Of a DNA stretch of 64,000 bases, positions 25,225 through 36,436 are shown piece by piece; position 1 is the first letter of the stretch, and each line of letters starts with the position of its first letter. The translations under genes and the position numbers were made by a program. The notes under the pieces are model-generated. The model saw only the letters and a program-made list of their open reading frames with translations, was not told where the DNA came from and did no database searches. The DNA is from Lytechinus pictus (Eukaryota; Echinodermata; Echinoidea; Temnopleuroida; Toxopneustidae): the NCBI RefSeq assembly GCF_037042905.1, contig NC_087247.1, positions 58,737,920 through 58,801,919 of the forward strand. Direction: 5' to 3'.

Positions 25225-25303
25225 TTTAAGCATTTATTGGTTGTATATGCATCAGACGGTGTGCGCGCTATATAAAATATCACTATTATTATTATTATTA
25301 ATG
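25225..25303 (+). repeat. Retroposon-like tail, GCGCTATATAA then (ATT)n
   Basis: ATGCATCAGACGGTGTGCGC leads to GCGCTATATAAAATATCAC and then ATTATTATT repeats. The same kind of tail occurs at 36588-36668. Such GCGCTATA...(ATT)n ends resemble SINE 3' tails in marine invertebrates; the identification is from memory and unverified. Confidence 0.5.
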
Positions 25304-26989
25304 TAGTGAAATGAACCATCCGACCAACACCCCGTTTCTTGGTCCATATTATTTAAAACCAAGCAATGTCAGAGTAGAATAGCCCTCTAATTTTTATTGT
25401 ATCATTATTTTCTTTTTTAATTTGCAAATGTATAGCTTTATAACTGTTGTGCATTTATTTCATTTAACACCCTTGTCATGGAGAAAGTACCAAGATGATT
25501 CTCCTAGCTCTTCCTCTCTTATTTTGTTTGTTCAAACCCAAATTATACAAACATCTTTTTATCTCTAGCAAACTTTGATTGCAAATAAGGGAAGTAATAT
25601 AATCCAATATTTGACATTTTTCACTTCCTGCCCGATTTCCTCTGCATTTCTTTTTTTGATATATAATAAATATAGTTTGAACTATTTTTAGACCACTTTC
25701 CCCAATATGACCCTCCTTTGACTACGTCACAGAGCCATTAGACGCACCCCTGGTGGACTGGTAGAAGCTCACTAACAGGAAGTTATTAAGGTGCTATTTA
25801 GAGATTAAATCCAAGATTTGGGGTTGGAATCATTTGATATCTAACTTGCTCTCCCTCTTTCTAACCCCCCTTCCCTTTCTTTATGCCCTATCCAATTCCT
25901 CTATTTCTTTTATATTACAAAAGAAGGATTTCTCAACCATTTCCCCCTTCTTATTTGTTTATGATTATTTCAGTTACCTCTTCCCTTTCTTTCTTACTTT
26001 TAGTAAAGATTCAATGATGTAATTTGTATTTTACTATCATATACATTTAATTCTTACAAAAATGCAGTGAGGTGGGTACAATTAGCTGGGATGACACAAT
26101 ATTTTTTTTATTCAAAACTACCCATAAAGTATGTTTTCCTTTGAAATTGATCAAATTCATGCCATATTCACTTATTTCCACATGCTTTTCTCTGTCAAAT
26201 TCTCCCCAAACTTCAGTGTAATGTGTGCAATTCAAGATGTACTAGGTCACAAAAATCCCACACTAATATGGATGAAAATATGTTCTCAGTACAACATTTC
26301 AGATTTTTCATGTGTTTTTTTTATCCTAAACATTGAAGCACATTGTATACTTAACTAGCAAAAAAGTATTGTGTACAGGTTTAATAAGGCTTTAATAGAA
26401 TTATCACGTATTTATATTTGATTCAATATCTTATTTAGACTATTTAGAGGCCTTGCACTAGACGTTGAATTATTCTAAAGGATTGATATTTTCTACTGAT
26501 AAAACACACTTGTTGCCATCTTGTTATTGTAAGTGATTGAAGGCTTGTTAATATTAATAGCATCACTTCTCAAAATAGAAGACACATGTTCTTGTTTAAG
26601 GTATCACACTTGTGCAGTCTTTAGATCCAATCCCCCATGCTGTCATCTATACAATGAAAGAGCCGGAGGGAAGTTCTAACCTATCACAAACAGGCAGGAG
26701 AATGTATACAAACATTGCTTCCCATATCCTGTTATTTCCTAAATTTTAAAGAAAAAAAATCATTTAAAACATGACCAGATGCTCTAAAACATGCTCCCCC
26801 TCCTATTTTTTTTAAACTCATGATTGATCAACTATTCCTGGGGCTACTTAGTAAGTAAAGTATAATTATTGTTTTTGTTATCATCATTATTTAAACATCA
26901 CCGACATAATCATTGCCATTACCACTGATGTTAAAATTACCATTTCCAAATCATTAGCATTATCAATAACATTAACCTTTATTAAGCAA

Positions 26990-27075
26990 ATCCTCCCAAA
27001 GTGTATGTCACTATTCCAATTCATTACTGGATTGTATGAAAGTGTGTGCTCTAAAACTTTTATGATGAAAAGGAT
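26990..27075 (+). repeat. Dispersed repeat, copy A
   Basis: ACTATTCCAATTCATTACTG plus following sequence (TGTATGAA...TTTTATGATG) matches 33752-33846 with scattered differences. The pair is 6.7 kb apart in direct orientation. Family unknown. Confidence 0.5.
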
Positions 27076-27442
27076 GTAAAATACAAATGTGTTTAATTGG
27101 ATAACTTGACCGATTTTAGATCCAGATTTATTTTGATTGGTAGCCATTTACAATGAAATATCTGCATGTTTTCTTAAGCATGGAATGGGCTGGTATCCAA
27201 TTACTTAATTCTAAATTAAGTGTCAATTTGTAAATTAATTGCTCAAAAGGCTACTTTTATATAAAAATAAAATCATTTCCAAGAAAGTGTTCTAGGTGCC
27301 AAATTTGAAATCTAAATTGCTGAAAAATGACAATTTTAATTTTAGCTGAACAAAAATCAAATGATCACTACCCTTTTGTAGACATCGGAATCTTAGATAC
27401 CAGAGTTTGATTCACATTATTGACCCTTTACATCAAAGCTTT

Positions 27443-27670
27443 AAGCAGGCATTTAGATTACCATTAGCTTTACCAATAGGATTAGCTTTACCATTATCAC
27501 TATCATTACCATTTGACTATAGCATTATGATTACAATTATCATTTACATTACCATCACTTTCATTTCTATTACCATTACAATAACCATTACCAATACCTC
27601 TTCCAGTAGCCTTAACATTAACATTGTAGTTACCAGTGGTGTGATTACCACTACTATTATCATTACCATA
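27443..27670 (+). repeat. Degenerate (ATTACC)n array
   Basis: Over about 230 bp the hexamer ATTACC and one-step variants (CTTTACC, ATCATT, ATAACC) recur every 6 or 12 bases. The in-phase reading frame gives an artificial Ile/Thr-rich peptide. A shorter patch of the same kind lies at about 26880-26985. Confidence 0.65.
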
Positions 27671-27677
27671 AGCATGA

Positions 27678-27744
27678 TGGGATTGAAAAGGGGGCAGAGA
27701 CTGCAGTGCGCGGAGCTAGCTAGCTTGCCCCCTTTTCGATCCCA
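27678..27744. repeat. Perfect-looking 19-bp hairpin with 29-nt loop
   Basis: TGGGATTGAAAAGGGGGCA at 27678-27696 pairs with TGCCCCCTTTTCGATCCCA at 27726-27744 with a single mismatch. The loop contains GAGCTAGCTAGCT. It is probably a tiny foldback; a hairpin RNA is possible but there is no supporting evidence. Confidence 0.7.
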
Positions 27745-30476
27745 TGCCTCATTGCCGTTCTGATTAGCGATAAACCTAAAAAAGTATCAACCAATTATAA
27801 GTAAGACACTCGGCTACCATGACAGCAACAGGTGTGTGTAAGGTAAATGGAAGAGCATTCACATCAAGACAGTGACTCATCTTGAGTACAATACATACCA
27901 ACCACGCCAAACGTTCCCGCCAATACTCAGAAGTATTACCGACCACCCTGGATATATTCATTAGCTTATCTGCTACCAAACTGTTTTGAATTGCAGTTTG
28001 TTATGTTGTATAAATTTGTTTTCATACAGGGGGAGGGGGCAGAGATGTTTCCAATTTAAAAATGTAGTGTGAACTAGAGTCAAATATATTTTTGATAGAA
28101 ACATACCATAATAAGGGTTATTTATATCTTGAGCCAAATAAGCAGAAATAACAGGAGAAGTAACAGACATCCTGGACAAAATATTTCATCATATTAAATG
28201 TTACTTAAATCATTTGATCAGATGATTATGACAGAAAAAACTCCTTTTTACTGTGTTGTAACAGCTCATCTACTGGCAATCATTGAGATGAAACAGCATC
28301 AGGTAGACATTATGGCCATCCCAGTTACAAAGCACAATTTTAACACCCCTAAAAATAGTCAATCACTCCAAAAGTTCTTCAGTAGACTGTTGGTTATGCC
28401 TAAGCAACTTTGTTTTGGACTGATCCATGATGTAATTAAGGTGCCGGAAAGCTCAATTGACTAGAGGGACAGGTCCTATCATCAATACAGGTGGTTATGC
28501 TGAAGGTACTTGAATATATCCCATTAAGATCATGTTTAAATTGAACCCATATATAAGTTATACAAATTCAAAATGTAGATACAAGTAAATAGGAAAATTA
28601 CCTCAGCAAATGCCTTAGGTGTTTTTTTCCCATCAGTATGCAAGTGTATTTATCACAACAGAATTCAAATCACTACATTCATTTAGTCAACCATTCTGGG
28701 TTTTTTTATCAGTTTTTTTATTTAAAAAATATTGTTCTTCTTTATGTTGAGAGTTGAGGATGCTTGCTCTTAAAGTTCTAGGTGTAGTTCAAACTCTGTT
28801 CACTTTTTCATATTCTTTGAGCATCTGATGATTCATAGCCCAAACTGTAAGGAAGATAGCCAGAAGTCAAAGTGATTTTCAATGACTCATGTTCATATTT
28901 ACGTTTGTAACAGCTGTCCTAATGGCTCATTAGTGTGAAATGGCCTGTGTGTGATAATTTGCAGTATTTTGTCACATTGAATTTAGCAGTAGCAGGTGTT
29001 GATTGGCTGTGAAACAGACCAATAACAAGTCCCATGAAACAAGAATATGATTTTTATCCTATGTGACCACTCCCCTTTCCTGTCCATCAAATCTCAACAC
29101 CACCCTTCTTTTGTCTCTACTGATGCCACTTCTTACCCTTCACAGTTAAGTTCCCAATCTGGGGATCTTAGGATTGTTCCAAACGATACTTGATTAAAGA
29201 TTACCAAAATTACAAGGAAATTCATGCATGGAATATGATTATTCATAGAATAAAATTTAATACATAGAATGCTATGGTTCAGCTAGTGTATATTACAGGA
29301 TCAAACCTTAATTCATTATTCCATGTTTATTTTTGCATGTTCATTTTAATCAAACATCATCATGATAAACAGTACTTAGAATTAAAATTGTATAACAAAC
29401 ATTATTATACCTTCTAATTTTGTAAGCAAAAGAGTAGCATCATTTTTTTTTGGGGGGGTGAGATTTGATTTAAAGGAAATTGTAATAAATGTATTTTCCT
29501 TAAATCTTATGCAATTTCAAGAACTCTGAGTCTATTATCAATAGTTCATGATGATGATGTGTTATCCTAACTTATTAGGAATGCATTTTGTTATAGAACC
29601 TGTTACTGGGCAAACTTTTGAATGTCTTTTTAGTAAAGTCTTTCTCAATGATTACCCAACTGGCTGTCCTGGGTACACCGTATGATTTTAGTGTAGCTGT
29701 TTTAGAGGTAATATCCCTCTTCTAATAAAGCAATGTTTACACTAGTCTTCTATATTCTGAATACAACATTGTTTATCAATGCTCAAAATAGTCTTGCTAA
29801 GGGAAAATAATTCACATAAGCCAACAATGCCAGAATGTTTTTCATCATACATCAGTCTCTCATAGAACCTTTATAATTGGTTTTGACAAAAAAAAAACAT
29901 GTGTGAATTTGTCTATCATTTAATGTGATTTGAATAACAACATTGACATTTCAAGTGTAAGTAATAGATTTTCACATATTTTTCATAGAAGCTGTTTCCC
30001 TTCAATGTTTCATTTCCTTAGTAATCATTAGGGTGCTTTATTGAACTTTTTGTGTGCTTTTTCATAGTTTCTGAACTCTCAATTACTTACCACAATGACG
30101 CAAATTCACATGCTCTGAATCAGTTTGCAGGCATTGTGCTGAATGCTTTAAATGCAGAAGGAAGCTTAAAATTCAGCATTTGCTACTCTTAAGTCCTTCT
30201 GAAACTAACTAGCAATGACAAGCAGAGGGAATTGTTATGATCATGTCTCTTCATGGTGTGTTCTAAGTTTGAGGTATTTGGCTTGGTTTTCTGTTATTAA
30301 ATATTCTATGCCAGCCCCCAGAGCGACCAAAATTACGATACAAAAGGACCTCCAGGGGCACATCCCGCCCTCTCCTTGTTTTTCTGCCATTCATCATCAC
30401 CTTGGTCATGGACATATCGTCAGAAAGCATGGCCAACGCTTGCCAGCCCTCTTTATCCGCTTTATTAGACTTAATT

Positions 30477-30516
30477 ACCTCACGTAGTTGAATTCTGTCA
30501 GCTATTACGTGAGGAG
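30477..30516. repeat. Short hairpin
   Basis: CCTCACGTA and TACGTGAGG flank a loop of about 20 nt, at the edge of a G+C-richer patch (30305-30540) of unknown nature. Confidence 0.4.
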
Positions 30517-32212
30517 GGATGAATGCGAAGGGATCTCCTATAACTGATGTTGTTTAATGAATTTAATTCTACCCCTATTCACATTGCAAAGGAAATAGAT
30601 AGATTAAGCAACATGTTCTCAAAAGTGTGAACCCTAAGTATTAAGGCTTTTTATGAAACATCTTTCCAGATATTTTTACAGAAAAAAGTATATTCTCAGT
30701 AGCTTTTTACAGTTGGCTTAAAAATCAATAACAAACCACTTTATGAAATGCTCCCCTCGTTATTTCCATGTGACTTTTTTACACAACAGACATGAAGTGA
30801 GTTATTTTTCACACAGATCCTGCCACATTCGTACATTGAAAAAAAGTTTGAAATCCTGGTGTGAATAGAATGATATAAGGCAGTCTTGGTCTTGAGCCAA
30901 AACGACTCGTAAAGTATTGGAGGGAGGGGGAAATTAGGTAATTCCTGTTAACTTGAGTTTGGTAGACCCATTGGAATATCTGTCAAGGGTAGATCAGATA
31001 TATTCATTGTTGGATCATATGCCTTCTAATCAAAAGAGATAATAAATTGTAATGGAATGCCTCACAAAGTGTTTGTTTCTGAAAATGTGACAGACCTGTG
31101 AAATATTTCTGTTACATTCAAGGTCCTGTTTTATGATGAGATCGTTTCACCTTCATGTATTGAACTGGACGTATCATATGTATATTCAATTTAAAGTACT
31201 AGTATCTGTTTGCAAACAGGACATTAACTCATTAATGAACTAGCTAAACCAATGAACATTTTCTATATTTAATTATTAGTGGAAAGAGGAAGAAGGAGGT
31301 CAATTTGATGTTCCTTTATTGAAAGATTAGTGAACAACACTGCTGATGAACCACATACTGTGTGAAGAAATGTAGTGCACAGTTTTAAGTGTGTAAAATG
31401 AAACACTTGACATGAACATTGTGCTTATAAGTGCAGTTAGAATGACGTACAATGAATGTTCTGAATAGCTTTGGTAACAAAAATTAACACCAATTTCAAG
31501 ATTTTACTATTGGATCTAACCATTTACCAAGTTTATGTGGGCGGCAATGTAATAATAGATATGGTAGGTATATTGCCAACCAATCAAGTTTGTCTTTGTG
31601 TAGTCTCTTGTCTGGGGTTAGCTACACTTGTGCCACTTATAGCTTGCCTCCATTCACAAATCATGATTTTAACCAGTGTACTTCCAGTCATTAAGGTTTG
31701 GGTGGTCATTTATATAATACACTGCATAGATCAGGCAAAGATCTATGGAGAGAGTGAGAGCGTTATTTCACTTAACATTCACAGAAAGGGTTGAACAATT
31801 GGTAACAAATGTAGATAATCTTATACTAGAACAATGATAATGGTAGTGATGTTGTTATTGTTATGGGTTTGGCTGATCTACACCTCTAACGAACCCCTTC
31901 CTCCTTCCCAGGAAATTCCAGGTAGGTAGATCCATGAACCCTGACCAGATAACAACCAGAGATGCTCATTTATATATGCGCAGCTCTTCAGGGGTCTGTT
32001 TATCTTAAAATTGTACATTTCGTTCTCTTCTCATTTATTTCTCACATGGGACTACTTTCATCTAAAGTAAACAAGCTGAGATTTTATGATATTGTTAACA
32101 AAAAATCAGGTCCTCTATTTTGAAATTTACTGTCATCAACCTATGTTTTATACTCGATATACATAAAAAGTATTATATGTGTATATTGAATCATGTAAAA
32201 AAAAATCAACCT

Positions 32213-32388
32213 GGTGGGTGTTTCATAAAGCTGTTCGTAAGTTAAGAGCGACTTTAAGAACGACTGGTGATCCTTTCTTACACTCTAAACCATCGCCAAT
32301 GAATATACTATTAACCAAAAGAAAGGATCACCAGTCGTTCTTAAAGTCGCTCTTATCTTACGAACAGCTTTATGAAACGGCCCCCAGG
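32213..32388. repeat. Palindromic MITE, family A copy 1
   Basis: The left arm GTTTCATAAAGCTGTTCGTA continues AGTTAAGAGCGACTTTAAGAACGACTGG. The right arm is its complement with few changes (CGAACAGCTTTATGAAAC). Arms are about 65 bp around a short centre. The same family recurs at 52578-52724, and the outermost part of one arm at about 40885. Confidence 0.85.
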
Positions 32389-33751
32389 AGAGATAAACTG
32401 TTTGTTCATTGAGATCATGATCACTCATTCTCTAGTTTGATTTCTGTATTCTTGTGTCACTGTAGGATTGTTAATGAGCTCTTTTTAAATGAGCTAATGC
32501 TAGTCCATTTGTCAATAGATAGATTTACCATATTTAGTATATCAATATTTTAAGGTAGTTTAATAGGTTATTCTTTTGAGCTTGTTTTTCTTCAGTATAA
32601 GTTTTCCATATTGATCATATAGATATCTATGATTTCATTCAAAAGTAAACTTTTGAATCAAGTTAGACCACCAGATAGACCACCAATTTCTGTTGGGATG
32701 GAGATGCAATTTCTCTTCCAACATGTGATGTTAATTTATTAGTTGAAATAATTTGAATAAGTGATTATTTATTGAAAATTTATTTGTTATGATACAGTTC
32801 ATGCTTTTTGATTTTTATTATTTTGTTGTGTGATTGAGATGATCTGAATACCTTGTACCTTTTTCTTCTTTTCTTGTACACCTCTTTCTGTTCTGATAGA
32901 CATTAAAAACGGGTCAGTTCAGGGCACACGTAATGCAGGTGAAAAGAATTACTTCATAGTTTCATCTCTGTCAACAAGTTTTATTTAGTTTTTATTGCTT
33001 TATATTTTTCCATGGCTTCTGTTATATTTATTTCACCAGTGAATGTTTTTTATTCATGTTTCTTTATTGTCCATCACTTGCATTTTGCATCTAGGCGATT
33101 GGATTTTACACGGGCATGGTAAACAATTTGACATTTCACTGGCACTGTGTTTTTATGTTAACATCATCTCACCCTCCCCTCCTTTTCATCGGCTTGGTAC
33201 CCCCCCCCCCCCCACCTTCTCTCCATCTTTTAGTAACCCCAGCTCCTTGATTGGTTTCTATGTTTCTATTACCAGTTCAAACTTCATCTTCTTTCATAAT
33301 TTTGTCGTTATTGCATCCCTCCCCCTCCCCCATTGCAGTCACTTGATCATCCAACTTTTTAACATTGTGATTATTTTAGATTTGCTATAGCTGTTCTTAT
33401 GTTTGATGTGAACATTTGAAGTGATGTTGAATAACTCTTGCCTGATGCAGCCTCCCCCTCTCCACCTGAAAGACAGATCAGAAAAATGTATTTTTAAAGT
33501 CATTTGATATTATGTTATTAATTCAGTGAACATAATCTTGATTAGTGTTAAAGATCTAGAGTGTTTTGATATTGTCCCATGCATCATTTACTTGTAACAT
33601 TTAAAATATTATTTAAAATGAAATCATATCTTTGATACTTCTACTAACAATACCTTACTTTTGATGTTTGCGTAACATTGGATCATATAAAGTTGGTCAA
33701 ATCCTGCAATGTAAGATGAGCTGTAGTTTAGAGCATTTAGCCTTTGTTAAT

Positions 33752-33846
33752 CCCCAAATGTGCCTACTACCATTCCAATTCATTACTAGATTATATGAAT
33801 GTATATTTCCTGAAACAGTTATGATGGATTTGAAATGAAAATGTAT
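33752..33846 (+). repeat. Dispersed repeat, copy B
   Basis: ACCATTCCAATTCATTACTA and the sequence on either side match 26990-27075. Direct orientation relative to copy A. Confidence 0.5.
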
Positions 33847-35170
33847 TTAAGGATAAATTTTGCAATTCACAGAATGCCAGTGGCTACCACACTTTATGTA
33901 TGATGTGAATGTTAGATTATAATTCACTTTATTGACCCTGTACCAAAACTCCAGCCAGGCTTCAATAACCTTATCAGAAGTTGTACCAAGGGATGGATCC
34001 AGTATTTAGTAAATGGGGAGGGGGGCATGGGAAGCCTAGAAAATTCTTTCATGTTGATTGGTTTTTGGGGAAAGATGTCACTGTCACACTCAAAAAGAAA
34101 GTTATTACTAGAAAAAAAATCATATAGGTCAATACCTGTTGAAAAATCTAACAAGCAGTATAAGAAAAATGAATAAATGGGAAAACATCATGTAAAATGA
34201 TGTATGAGGGACAACATCATTCTTTTTTATATTATATTAAGATATATCAAGACCTGCATGAATTTACCAAAGTCTGTACTTGACCAACTTTTTTTTCTCT
34301 TAACTCATTTCCTTATTAAGAGAAGATTAGAAGAAGATTTTTTCTATTATAATTTCTGTTATGAGCACATTCAGGATGGTGCCATATAAATGGTTATAAA
34401 TCAGTGCAATGGTGTATATTTACTGGAACAAAGACTACTTGAACATTCCTATTTCACTGCACACATTATTTACATATAAACATTCACTTTTACCTTCTTA
34501 CAACTCCTCAGAACTTTGCTATGAATTTTGGACTGCTTTGCTTGAGTATCATGTATCTGATATTAAAAATGTAGTGTGTGCATACATGTATGTATGTACA
34601 TGAGCATGGTAAGTTAACAGAGAGAAACAACACCACTTTCCTGATGTCTCCAATGTTCTTATTCAATGTTTAATTATTGTGTCTCACCATGAAATAGGGT
34701 ATAATTTAGATCAGAGCATATTACACAACACATATCATTTACCATTGTATATTCCGGTTCTTCCAAAATTATTTTTAAGCCACCCTCAATTTACATCCAC
34801 AAACATTATTATTATTCAAAAAAAATAAAATGTATGGAATAGCCCCCACCCCCACATTCTCTCTTGTCTTTTTTGTTGTTCCAATTTTACTATTTCTGAC
34901 ATGGAAATTGTAAAAAATTCAAAGATTCAGTTGCATTAACATACTCTTGTTTTTTTAGAGTGTATATAGAAGTTTGCAGTTTTTCCTAATTACTATGTTG
35001 TGTGTTTTCCCAATAGAAATAGTTATCAGTATCACGTTAGATACCTTAACTGTATAGAAAATTAATTGCCCCCATTGTGTTAAATGTTGTTCAGAGTTAA
35101 GCTTTGTTCCTAGTTTTGTTTACAGTATTAAATATGACTTTGTATGTATTTTGAATGAATTACAATCATG

Positions 35171-35256
35171 GAGGTTCTGTGACCCAGTTATAATGTAGCT
35201 GACTAGTAACATGAAGGTCAAGGGTTCAATTTCAAGCCAGATCACATTGAGTAAGG
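35171..35256 (+). repeat. tRNA-derived SINE head
   Basis: It contains TAGCTGACTAG, resembling a pol III A box, and, about 20 nt on, GGTCAAGGGTTCAATTTCAA with a B-box-like GGTTCAATTTC. It does not fold as a tRNA (no matching acceptor ends), so a SINE promoter region is more likely than a tRNA gene. Confidence 0.5.
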
Positions 35257-36373
35257 CATTTATGAACTGCTCTTTTCTCAAACAGTTGATAATAAAAATG
35301 CTTAAGGCATCATTGTTACCAATATGTGCACATATTTTTTTAATACAATTTCTAAGAGTATTTACCTTACACCTGCTACATTAGGCAATGATCCCAATTA
35401 AATTTTTCACTTTGAAATCTTAATGGAAACTGGCTAAAGACTGATTGTAATTGAGAAAGAGAAAATGGTAATCCAAATTGATTGTTCATAATTACCGAAA
35501 CTTGTACAAAGTTTATAAAAAGAAACAAAGTACACATTGTAAGTAACAATGATATCAAATTGATGGGAAAGATGTGTATGTCCAAAATATTACAGTCATA
35601 ATTAAGGTATATAAGCCTTATTGCTATGGCAATATCCATCATGCTGGAAACAATTCTTCATCTTTTTGCTGAACTCTGTAGAAAAATCCAGTGGATAATT
35701 TTTTTTAAAGATATTATAAATTGCGCAAAAAGAAAAGTCAAAAGACAGGTCTGAACCTGTACAATGCATTCATCTATTAAATGCACTTGTAATTAAAGCA
35801 TCTTGACAACTCGTACTTTTATCTGTTCTAACTGCTATTTCTCTCTACTAATTGCTCTTTCAATTTTGATAATTAATATGATTCTTATTCTTCACATCTC
35901 TCCCTTTTTTTCAATATTCTTTTCTGTCCCATCTGTACCATTTTCTCTTTGTCTAAATTTCAATGTAATACAGAGGTGAGATGTGTTATAATACAAATCT
36001 AGAATGTAAAACTAAAAACTTTACTAACAAATCATCAAAATCTTTTAAATCCAATTTCATTTATTGATTTTATTTTCATTATTTCTAAGAATCTTAGATT
36101 TATTGATTACACTAATCCTTGTAGTTTAGATTTTTGGTTATTGATATGTAGAAAGAAAATTATGTGCTTAATGGTATTGAATGCCTTCATATCATCTTTT
36201 AAATTATGTCATAATAGAAAATGATGGTATCATACATGACTATTGGCTACTTCTAAAAAATGTTCGCTAACCCATGTATTGATTGGTATTACAGTGGGTA
36301 TGTATGCTAATTTGATTTTTAATTACTATAGGTATAATGTAACTTGATTTTCTTTTTCTCTATTTATTTTCAG

Positions 36374-36436
36374 CTCACAACACCTAGGTTTCCTGTTGTC
36401 ATCAAGATAGGGCATGCACATGCAGGAATGGGCAAG
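36374..36436 (+). CDS. SYN: Synapsin exon: ATP-grasp Lys and glycine loop
   Basis: 63 nt, phase 0 at both ends, preceded by a long pyrimidine tract and TTTTCAG, donor AAG|GTATTT. Encodes [13 protein letters not shown] then HAHAGMGK, nearly identical to this part of vertebrate synapsins. It is the first synapsin exon to the right of TIMP. Confidence 0.97.

Larger units (their letters stand above)
24235..36373. other. Synapsin host intron, right part, and TIMP 5' flank
   Basis: No exon was recognised on either strand. It holds pyrimidine-rich tracts (24650-24840, 25840-26000), SINE-like pieces, an ATTACC array, hairpins and a palindromic MITE, listed separately. The TIMP promoter should lie at its left edge on the minus strand, but I see no convincing TATA box or initiator. 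Confidence 0.55.

Noticed and set aside
27407-27763. 118-codon plus frame rich in Ile and Thr
   Set aside because: Translation of the ATTACC array.
31471-31794. 107-codon plus frame with a hydrophobic stretch
   Set aside because: No similarity recognised, no matching splice sites and A+T-rich codon use; treated as chance although a lineage-specific gene cannot be excluded.
32901-32939. Possible short exon between a GATAG acceptor-like site and a GCAG|GTGAAA donor-like site
   Set aside because: Encoded residues do not match synapsin in any frame and the neighbouring exon already follows in phase without it.
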